From the NCBI GenBank assembly GCA_963575645.1, contig OY754465.1, positions 44,232,401 to 44,296,400 of the forward strand: a DNA stretch of 64,000 bases, written 5' to 3'. The notes under the pieces are model-generated. The model was not told the origin of the DNA, did not search any database, and worked only from the letters and a program-made list of their open reading frames with translations. The position numbers and the translations under genes are program-made. Numbering within the stretch: the stretch's first letter is position 1; the number at the start of each line of letters is the position of its first letter. This document shows positions 31,601-43,600 of this stretch, piece by piece. The DNA comes from Xanthostigma xanthostigma (taxonomy: Eukaryota > Arthropoda > Insecta > Raphidioptera > Raphidiidae).

Positions 31601-34600
31601 ATATGTAATATATAAAACAACCTCCTCATTGGCAGTAAAAAAAATAAGTTCAACAAAACATCAGAAGAATAATTTTGAACAGTTATTTTTTAGTATACAG
31701 AGTGTCCCACGACATGACTGCCATAGCCTGGGACTGTGTTGCTGGGGTGATTACAAGTCAAAAATGTCTAATGAATATATACCCGGAACGCTATTCTAAC
31801 TGAGCTAGAAGCATTTGAAATTTTAGATAAGTAGTAGTAGGAATTCCCTACTAATTTAAAAACCATTTAAAAAGAAATCGCTTTATTGAATTAGTTGCTC
31901 AAAATGTCCACCCAGTTGCTGTATACATAGTCTAGCTCTTTTTAGAATTGAAGTGATAGCTCTGCAAAGAGTCTCAGGATCAGCACGAATAGTTTCTGCA
32001 AAATTATTTTAATTGACGTTTACTGTCACAATAAATACTAATGGTGGTTCACAGCCACCTGGTCTTTTTAATAATAACAAAACCAACAGCCGAACCTAAT
32101 ACCTGCATTAGTGGGCTTACTTATTTAAAATTTCAAATGCTTCTAGCTCAGTTAGGATAGCGTTCCGGGTATATGTTCATTAGACATTTTTAACTTGAAA
32201 TCACCCCAGCAACACAGTCCCAGGCTATGGCAGTCATGTCGTGGGACAGCCTGTATAAAAAATGACAGTATAAAAATTGCATTTGCAAATAAAAAAGAAA
32301 AAAAAAAGTTGAGTGTATTTAAAATCTTACCTTCGTCGACCATAGAGCCACACCAAGCCTTAACTTGACCCATAGCTTTTATTTTACTGCTTCTAACAGG
32401 GCGCCTACAACAGAATAAAAAAAATTTCTAATTGCTCATTACAAATTATTTTTTAGGGTAGGTAAATCTGTAAAAATATTCACCTTCATTTAATTCAATT
32501 TCTTAGTTTTTAAACTGTTTTATTTTCATGACTAATATTCAAAGAAAAAAAATGCTGACAGACCGTCCATGGTATTTATAAAAAGATGAATTTAAATTTT
32601 TTCATTTGAAGTCTCTTACTCCTTATTTTTAACTTAAATAAAATCATACCCTGCCGGTGTAAGCTGACTTGAACTCGGAGGAGTAATTTTTGAGGTCGGA
32701 ACAACGCGTTTGGTTTGCGCTGCTGCTAAAGCAGCTTTTTTTTCTTTTTGTCGTGCCAAATTTCTTTCAAATTCTTCTAATAAATGTTTACATGTATCCA
32801 AATTTTCCACAGGTTCCCATGTATTATCTTCGCTGCACAAAAAAATATAAAAAACAATCAATCCTCAAATTTTATTTATAACAATAATTTTTGTTAGGAT
32901 AAAGAGCTATATAAATATATATACAAAAAGATAGCTGCAGTTTGATATTATATTATGAAACAACCATTGTGGACGTCACAACGCAATATTAGAAAAAAAT
33001 ATTATTTAAATAGTGGAGATAGTGACATTGTTTGAATAATAAATTTTTCTAATATTGCATTGTAACGTCAACAACGGGCGTTTCATAATATAATAGCAAA
33101 CTGTAGCTATACATTTGTTTATTTCTGGCATTACTGTTTACCATAGCTTTGTCCATTTATTGCATTTGAATTTTGGCCTTGCATTATGAAAACGGCTCTT
33201 TTCACAATGATTTAAAATTAATAATTTAAAATGCAACGTTCAAAAACGAATCTATGATTATACACAACACAAAACATGAAAATAACAAGCATTCTTACTG
33301 ATCATATCCGTCCCACTTAAGCAAATATTCGTGGCATTTTCTTCTAGGATTAAACCTTTTTGCTAATATTTTCTCGACAGCATATTCCTTTTCAGAATTT
33401 TCATCAACATCGCTCGGCATTTTTGTTGTTCGTTTAGCCATTCTCATACTTCTGTCCGTTAATGGTTTCTGTAAACAGGTTGAAATAAGTGATTTTGTTT
33501 TTAACCATAAATTATATTAATTATTAAATATCTGTCTATACTAATATATAAAGCTGAAGAATTTGTTTGTTTGTTTGGTTGAACGCGCTAATCTCAGGAA
33601 CGAATTGTTCGATTTGAAACATTTTTTTTTTTGGATAGCCCATTTATCGAGGAAGGCTATAGGCTATATAATATCACGCTATGACCAATAGGAGCAGAAA
33701 ATGAAAAATGTTGCAAAATATAACTCAAAATTTGTCTATGCGACAAAAACTTTTGAACGGTAACTCTGAATTGGTAAAGATGATTGCTCCTACCTTACAG
33801 AATGCCTTACGTGAATGCCAAATTTCGTAGCAATATGCAACTAAAATTGCTTCTCAACCTGCAAACACGGTCGCACGCAACCGGTTTGAAATTAGTTTCA
33901 AATTGGTCGTGTTTCTGTCGACTCATGAACCGGTTTGAAACTTTAATTACAAAACAGTTGAGCTGCGCGCGGTGGGCCTAGTTCTATTTACTGATAATGC
34001 AGTACTTACGGGCGTAGTATTATTATTTTTATTAACTTGTGAAGTAGCATTTGTGGTGGCAGAATTTTTTGCGAGTTTCTCGGCGGCCGCTTTCTTTTCT
34101 TCTTCTTTTTTTTTAATTTCCAGTTCTATTTCCTCCCTTTCTGCTTCTTCTTCTGTATCCAAATCACTGTCGCTTGGTTCATCTTCTTCTTCGTCAAGGC
34201 TGTCGTCATCGTCTTCATCCTCTGCACTTACGCTCGATGGTTTCTTTATAATATTTTTGTCTTCTGGTTTTAAAGGTACAACAGTTCGAACAGTCGTAAG
34301 TTTCGGTGGCGCTTGCACAGTATTTTGTGCAGTTCCTGAAAAGCACGTTCCGTCATAATGATTTATATTCATTTTTTTTTTGGACTATTATACACGATAT
34401 ATCGATATCTACATACGATAAATAATATACAGGAACATAAGTTATTAAAATTAACCTTTGAAACCGATTCATACCAACATTTGGCAGTTACCGTTTTACA
34501 AATACTGTAGGACTCACGTATTTTCAACCTGTCGAGACTAGTCGACTAATATATTTTCAACTTCTCCTTCATCCTCACTTTGACAGATTTGAGGTTAAAC

Positions 34601-37600
34601 GCTGTAAAAACGTGCTTTTCCATTGGCTGAGCAATGTAGAAGAAAATACTGCGTGAGAAGTGGGGACTAAAAACTTAAAAATTAATTACTAAAATCAGTT
34701 GAAAATACACGAGTCCAGTTGTATCATTTCATTTTGAACTCAAAAATTAGTCAGACCTGAAAAAAAATTGAAAATCTCCAAATTGGTGGAAATGCTGTAT
34801 GCAGTTCTGTCAAACTACATACAACAAATTTCAGGGTTTTCTATGCCGGTTCTATACTTTTATCGCGAAAAACCACCCCCCAGTGAGACCTGCTACTGTG
34901 TTTTTGTATCTAGTTTCTGAATGAATTAATTAACTGGAAACAAAGACACAAGTAGAGAATACAATCCCGGGATCCCGAACCTCGGGATCCCGGCCGTTTT
35001 CTGGTTCCAAAAATCCCGGGACCGTATTTGGCTAATCTCGGGATTTTCGGGATTGCCACAATCAGATCTAGTTTGCATTCCGTAATCCGCCTTGACAATT
35101 ACCTTGCCTAGATTATATTAATATTATTTATTACGTAACGACAAAAAACAATCCTTAAATACGCGGTACGATATGTAAGAATATGAAATCTCCAGATCCT
35201 GAAGTACAAGTACAAAATGAATCGGGGTTGGCAAATAGTATTAGACGTGAAATAAGTCTGTTCGAAAATGGAGGAGTTCGTGGATATCACTTAGAAACAG
35301 CATATTATAAGTATCTATTGCTATTCCTTCAACCAGCGTAGAACCTGAGCGAGCGTTTTCAGCTGCTGCTTATGTTGGCAATAAACTACGAAGCAGACTT
35401 GGAAGTCAAACATTGGATGCTTTGATATTTCTGCGATTGTATTTTCGAAATTCTAAATAGTTTTTTTGTGTTGTCTTTTTGATTTCTTGCAAAAATATTT
35501 TTTTTGTTTTGTATATTATTTTCTTTTCTTATTATATTGCGATTTGTGTTGTGCAACGATATTAAAAACATTTTTTAAGAAATTACTCAAGTTTTTTTTC
35601 ATTTGAGCCCAATTAGAAACCACATAGTCTAATCCCGGGATTACGCATCAAAAATCCCGTAATCCCGGGATTGAAAAACATGCTCGGGATTGTATTCTCT
35701 AGGCACAAGATATTTGTCATTAAATTTAATAAAAAAGGTATCCTATCCTGAAAGTGGATCTATAAAAGAGGTTCAAAAACAAAGGTAATTTTTAGCATCT
35801 GATCATGGAATGTTCCGATTAACCTGTCTGTGTGGAATTCGTACGTCTGGTACGGGTGTGATTAATTCCTAGATTCCTGCCGCCCTTAGTACTCTAGTTT
35901 AATGTTTTTTTTTCACTATTAACATCCGAAACACCCAACTTTAACGTCTTAAACACGTCAGAGCCTAAAGAGATTTTGAATCACAATCCTCGCGTCGACT
36001 CTAAGCTGCCACCAGCTCAAAAAACGCCGCGTATTATTCGGAAGGAAAAATGCATAAGTACTTCATTTTATATATTGTCTAAGAAAATTTTCCGATGAGA
36101 TAGTTTTATATTGCATAATTAAAAATATAAACAATAATAACAACACATTGACTCTGAGAATAACTGTTTTAATACAACACATTAATTATTATTCAATAAA
36201 GATTTGAATAAATTTAAAGTCTCATTGTGACGCCTTTCTTCAGCTTCGTGACTTTGCTGATGCATTGCTAAAAACACATCAATTAATTTTTTATCCTCGT
36301 CTTGAATTTTGTCCTCATCTTGCATTTCTGTTACGTCTTTCTCTTGTTCTTCATCTTTTGAACTATCGTTCGTAGTTTCAAAATCTCGTAACATTCTGCC
36401 TGTTTCCGCGTCGCTCTGCCACTGCCGAGACCTTTCTTGTGAGATTAGGTCGTACAGATGTGTGACATCAAGATTCAATATCGATCTGTTAGTTTTCCGA
36501 ATACCTTGCGGTGTTGTCCTTCTGTTTATAGTTTTGTATCGATTTTGGCATTGTGAAGGTGTCTTAAGATAATTTAATTCACTTTGTAAATCGAAAGCAA
36601 TTTGTTCCCACATTTTTTTCTTTGGTCTAAATTTTCCGTTGTATTCTTCATATTTATCAATAAGAAATCTTGTCTCCAGCATGCTCCATGATGTAGCTAC
36701 AACTAAAATAACACTTAAAATAAAACTCTTAACAAATGAAGATTTGTAGGTTATGTTTCTTGTGCGTTTCGCCTGATGACATAAATTATGGCGAATGTGA
36801 CGCTAAAAACGGGCGAGTTTTAACAATCTCAAGTCATAATATCATAACGCACGAGAGACATCTAGTATTATTTACACATACCACCTATATTCTATACAAT
36901 AGCTGATTTCCACATTTTTTCAAAATTTTTTTTGACAGTTCAATTTTGCGCAAGTCTACCTTTAATTTGTAGGTTTCGTTGGATTTTCATACTTTTACTA
37001 TTATGGAAATTGTAGTGCGTTTATTTTACTTTACGCACTAGTTCGAAATGGGTCATTTTACTATAACTATACAGGCATGAAAAGCAGTTATTTTATACCA
37101 GGGGCGTTCATGAAAGAAAACCGAGCTTTCTATAATTTTTTTAAAATGAATAAATAATAATTTAACAAGTTTATATATTATTTTTACGCAGAATTTAAAA
37201 AAGACTAAAAAGAATAATTTGTAATATCTGTGGAAAAAAATTGTGACTGTTTTTCTTTTTTTTTTAATGAACTGTTAATTTTAATATGTTATTGTTATTA
37301 TATTTTAAAATTTGTCTGTAACAATATTTTTGATGGGGCAGAGTGGAGATAAGCTATCGTTGTATATCTACACCCAATGGGCGTTTTCACACTTGCCAGC
37401 ACGATGCAATTCTGATGTAAAATTGAGAATCCTTTTATACTAAACAGCGCCGTCACCTATTTTTAAACAATTTTTCGTATTCGGAAAATTAATGTGAATA
37501 TAAAATTCAGCCGACGTCAGCGCTGTACTGATGTCATGCCGGTGGTCGGAGAAAACGCCCAAATAAATAATTATATATTGTTATTAATAATTACTTTGAT

Positions 37601-40600
37601 TAGAATCTGTTTCAGCCTCAGTGATAAGAGCCGCTGTAGCTGCTTCATCTTCTTCTATTAGAATGTATGCATTTTCTAGTTCTTTGCTAGAAGTAACTGT
37701 TTCCATGAAAATTTCATTATCGGCACTAGTAATATCTGCCGATTCTTCTTTAAAAGTTAGCAAAGACATTGAATCATCTGTGTACAAAATTTCACGTCTG
37801 TAATTTATTATTAGTAACTTTTGATATGACTTAAAAAATCTAGAAATAGTTAAGCAGGACTGAAGATAAACTATTTTCAGAAAAATATGGTCAGATTGTA
37901 ATGTTCCTCATATAAATAAAAAAAAAGATCATTATAAATTTGGGCCTATTTTGAAGTAATAAGAAGAAGATTGGGTGAGAACTGTTCGAATTGTGTAAAA
38001 AAATGAAAACACAAACAAGTCTCACATAGCATAAGTTAATAAAAAAAAAATATATATTAAATGCAGTGTGTTCACCGAAAGTGGTAACAGTGAATAATTC
38101 GTGTATCCTACTAGATAAAAAAAAATTAGATAATATTTTGTTCAATTCTACTTACCTATTCGGAACCTAAAGGAATGGTGAGACCTCTGGTGAGAAATGC
38201 GCCAAACTGCCCTAAGGGGGTTAGGCATAAGGTAAACATTGATTTAGAAAAGCATAATGGAGGCTAGACCTAGCCTCCATCATGCTTTTCTAAATCAATG
38301 TTTACCTTATGCCTCTATAGTTTACCTGTCAAAAACCCCCTTAGGGCAGTTCGGCGCATTTCTCACCAGAGGTCTCACCATTCCTTTGGGTTCCGAATCG
38401 CAAACTGCTGAGATATATTTTTTTGTACTTCAAACTCAACCGGGAGTGTACATGTGCATTGTGTTTTTCAAATGGCAACGTATAATTTTTATACATTTCC
38501 GAAATGTGTATTTTTTTTCATAAGATTACACAAGAAAATATTCGAGAAAATCGTTATCAACTTATTAATTAAAGAAGCAGTAATAATTTTAATAAATTGA
38601 TAACTTTATTGTCGAATATTTTCTTATGTAACCTTACGAAAATTTTATAAAAATGGAGAAAAAATGGAGATTTCAAAAATGTAAAAAAAAATGTTGACAT
38701 TTGAAAAAAAATGCATGTAGACTTCCAGTTAAGTTTGAAGTACAAAAAAATATACCTACCTCTGCAGTTTCCGATAGTAAATCTCGAGTTAAACAAAAAA
38801 CTATTTAAACTTTATTGTGTAACAATTCACTGAAACACACTCTATACAAACAAACAATTTTTCATGACACTACTTTATTTAATCACTTGCAGTACAAGGA
38901 TTAAAAAAAGAATACTACAGCAATCTTTCGTTAGTGAATCCGTGTCCCCGAAAATCAAGTTACCGTTCGATTACATCCTATGTTATGTACATGGTTAAAG
39001 AAATTCACTTATATTTTGTAACAACTTTATTGAGAAATACGGTAGAACTCGTGTACTTTCAACCTGTCAGGACCTGTATTTTCAACTTCTCCTTCATCCT
39101 CACTCTGTGGCAGTCATTGACCAATCAGAAAAAACCTTTATTAATTTGAGGTTAAAGGTTGTCAAATATATTTTTCCATTGGCCGAGTAGCATAGGACAC
39201 AATTCGCGCGAGAAGTAGGAACTAAAAACTTGAAAATACGTGAGTATAATCAGTTGAAAATACATGAAGTCCCACTGTAAATACAAGCGGCGAACTAACA
39301 GAGCATGACATATTATGTAGAACCAATGGATTAAAAAACCAATGGTTAAAAAAAGCGGTGGGTACATAGTTTGTCTGATAATCGAGGAGCTGAACTGTAC
39401 TAAAAAAGAATACGTATGACAACAGAACAAAATATCTAACAAATTGATTCTTTTGTACCTTTTTTCATGTTGATAGTAGATTCTATCTACAATTAAAAAA
39501 TAGGAAACAAGTCGAATAAAAAAATTAGCAAATACAATCAATACAAGGAGAAAGTTCGTTACAGTGACGCTATTATTTTTAAAATTTATATATTGTTAAA
39601 TATTTTGTTACTTGTAATCGACTATTTGAATTGAATTTTTATTTTAAAAAAATTATACATACCGTTTTTATAAGGACACACTGTTATTTACCGTTTTTAT
39701 AAGGACACACTGTTATTTTTAGGCGTTTTACTTGCTTTATTTTAAATTTTTCACAAAATTCACAAAACCACAATTCAATTCACTTATAAATAACAATTTA
39801 TGTACCTACATTAATAATCCCGCCATAGCGTTTAAAATTTAATATTTTAATTATTGGAGTTATACTTCTTTTGGCGCGTTATGAAAAAATGATGATAGTG
39901 AATTTTTGCAATGCACGCGCTCAATGTTTGTTTTTGTTTAATATAAAATAATGAATATGACCGATGTCGGGCGATGTTTTATTTCAATATGAATTAAAAT
40001 TATTTGCATGTACCTAAATTAAAAATTAGTTTTTAATCAGTCCAAAGAAGTATAACTTCTAACAAGCGTACCTACACAAGCACGCGCAACCACTTTTTTC
40101 ATCAAAGATTATATAATTATAAATATTATTTTGTTTCCAATGTGCATGATAATCAACAAATAACAGTATTGGGAATATTGAAAATTGTATACTTGTTAGA
40201 ACTCGACATAAGTTTAGAAAAATCAATATCCTTTTAATACACCATTGCATGAATAATTTACAAAGAGCGACAGCTTTTAAAATAATATTTACTGAGTTAT
40301 TGAGTAGGACGGACGATATTATCATTGAATGATTCGATGAGAAAAACAATATTGGCCATTTGACAGATTAGTACAAAAAAAAATGTAATAGATCTTAAAA
40401 ATTATTAATTATTTGGATTGTTATCGACACAAATAGAATAAAAAAAATTACGGTTTATGATTGCATACATGATCTGCAACTTCAATAAACAAAGTATCAG
40501 GATAGTATCGATTTATCATTAATGAGGTTAACGCAAAAATCAATTTATTAGATATCTACATGTTATTAGTTATCGGTTAATCAACTTGCATTGATTCTTC

Positions 40601-43600
40601 TTCAGCCAAATTAAGTATTATTATTAGTAAGTAATTTGTTGTTACACAAATTCATAGAAATTACTTAATAAAAAATACTGATATTTTAAGATAGATATAC
40701 CCACGATCTCTGTAACCAGGAGACCTAGCTTGCTGTGTTTCGAGATGGACTGTTTTCTGGCCCACGCGAGTTGGCGCTGTTATCGCTACCTGGGAAAACT
40801 TCGGTTCTTTCCACCTGTTTTCCCCATAGTTACTAAAATTGCTTAATTTCACAGACACTATACACATGTAAGCAACGAACGTGTGGGCGTTACCCAGTAG
40901 CTGACACCATATTGGTTCATGCACCACTACGCTCAAGCTGGGTCTCCTGGTTACAGACTTCGTGGATATACCTGAAGAATTTGCACCCTAAAACAATGGC
41001 AATATAATGCAAATTTCAACAAATCTGATTCGGTTACATATTCTGTCGACGAACGTGTTTAATCGATTTATCTTTATATATAAAAATTACGTGTCACATG
41101 TTTGTCCGCGATGAACTCCTAAACTACTGAACCGATTTTAAATTTGATTTGCACACCGTGTGCAATTCGACTCAACTTGACAGATAGGATAGCTTACATT
41201 TCAATTTATAGTCGCAATATTATTTTATTATTGCAAATTATTTGTCTATTCCTTGACAGTCATAATACAACCATAAAAGATGGCGATACCTGTTGACTGG
41301 ATTGAGTGAATATTCAATAGATGGCGCAACGAACTTAACAACCATATATCTAGATCGAGGATGTAAAAAAACTGAATATCGTTTAAAACAAATGCTTTTT
41401 TTTTCGAGCACGACGGCGCTGCCGGAGTGAACCCTCGAAATAGAGCAAGTGTTTTAAAGACCAGTTATCCACGAATACTTTACGTTATTCTTTTTCGAGC
41501 ACGACTGCGCAGCCGGAGTGCTCGACATACACACATATACGCCCATGTATATTTTAAAATAGCTAGCAATTAATAAAATAGATAGATAGATGTTCCAATC
41601 AAATTGTTTTATTATTTCACTTATACGTAGCGAAGCACGTACAGGGCCGCTAGTTTATTATATAAAAGCTTAATGGCAATTGTATAGTGTAATTCTGACA
41701 TCAATTAGCCCAATAAACTAATGTTCGCATAAAAAAAATGTTAGCCATTGTGACTTGTGAGATGCCTGGCAGATGTGAAACATAAAAAGCGAAATTCTAG
41801 TAATTAAATTTCGCCGTATCAACGAACCAAATTCTAGTAAGAAAATATCGGCTTCAAACTAAATTTTGCCCTATCAACTAACGAAATTCTAGTGACTAAA
41901 AGCCAAGTTATAATCCAACGCATACACAAAGTAGGCGTCACGCGCTGTCATTTAACGAAATACTAGTAACTAAATTTCGCCCTGTTATCTAGACGTCACC
42001 TTCAACTAAACCCATGTTTAATCCAACGCACACAAACGTAATGTCCTCCCAAAAAAAGTGTCACGCCAATTGCACGGTTTTACTCCCAACCAAACGCGCC
42101 ATTAGATATTTCACATAAAAAAAGTCGACTGGATAGCCAATCCTATACTTTCTAGTAAAATATCTTTTCAAACATTTCTACTAATCGAATAACATAACAC
42201 TTAATGCCATAAAAAGGTATATCAAAGTTTCAAACGAAGATTGGAGAAATTTTAATAATCATTTCTTATATTTCTCGTATCTAGGTTTAACTGTCACCAG
42301 TATATTTGCAATTTTAAGATGAATATTCGCTTGAACGAAAATGAAGATAAACTAAGCACAAACGATCTAAAACAAAATAAAAACAACACACAAAAATTGT
42401 ACTTACGGATTTCTCCCTCTTCTAAAGAATCATCGGGCGTTTTTTTCCGAACCTGAAATTAAATATTATTAGATAGTAACACATCGCATACGAACAATTT
42501 TGAATATTTGATACAGGAAATTCGGACAGTCGCTTGACTATATTATGTACTTCGTAAGCCAGATACACAGTTTCAGTAATTCGGACGTTATGATTACGTC
42601 CGATTTGTTTGTGTCAGCACTATAGGCCGCTGGTATGTTACAATCAGGCGTTGTTTTTTAAGCAGTGATAGATTACAGAGAGAACATAAACGACCACGCT
42701 CTATAATTGCAAGTAAAAATCGAAATCCTTGAGCAATTAAAAAAGGGAGTCCCAAATATTAAGCAAACTAAAACTGAAGAGTTCGGACGTACGTACAGAC
42801 CAACTGACAACTGCTATTCATGATTTTCAATTACAATTTTAGTAGTAATAATGAACTCGAATCGATTTAAAAATGGTTCTGTTTTATGGAACAGAATCTC
42901 ATCTTTTAAAAAGCTACAATTTGAATGGATTTCATGTAAAATTAACTTAGATATAACTTCTTGTATGAACGAAAGTCAGCTCTGACGCGCAAAGTGATAA
43001 TAGAGCACATACTGCTAGTGCAGTGGTATGTTAAATTACGGATTTTATGGATCAATATGATATTATATTGTACCAATATATAAATGATTGTTAAGTACAA
43101 TTTATTCTTGTTTATGTTTGAATATTTTATATAGAAGTTGAAGCTTTAAGCCATATTGGGTATGTATTTGTATAAATTAATTACTTACAGTATTTCCTTT
43201 AAGTTCCTGTATTTTCGCAGTACCAAGTTTAGTGAATTGTTGAACATTCTGACCAGCTGCTACCCATGTTTCTCTATCATGAGTATCCAATTTACACCAT
43301 CGTTGATACATAACCCATGAATTATCTTTTTCAGGCACTCCTTTCGCACCGGCTTTACCTTGTGACCCTTTCCAAAGCAAAAATGCCCAAACCTGTGCCT
43401 TTGGTTCATTCTAGAAAAATAATAGCTTTGTTCAACACAAATCCAAATAAAAATGTTGATTTCATGTTGTTTTTTTTTTTGTAACTTACTACATTTCCTT
43501 CTCGAATAGATGATTTCCCAGAGCAGTTTTCAGACGATTTGTGTTCTTGAAATTCTTCTAGAAAATGATATACCGAATGACATGCCCCACAAACTAAAAC

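Noticed and set aside
33972..34358. Plus-strand hydrophobic/serine-rich frame
   Set aside because: Antisense of the acidic, Lys/Glu-rich Chromator exon 34335-34010.
38569..38796. Possible upstream exon of the Myb/SANT-like gene ending at GTAGGT near 38758
   Set aside because: Phase could fit, but the sequence is part of an inverted repeat with a copy at 38395, so support is too weak.
40661..40936. Minus-strand frame of 91 codons in Chromator intron 4
   Set aside because: Coincides with the MITE 40701-40965; no splice support.
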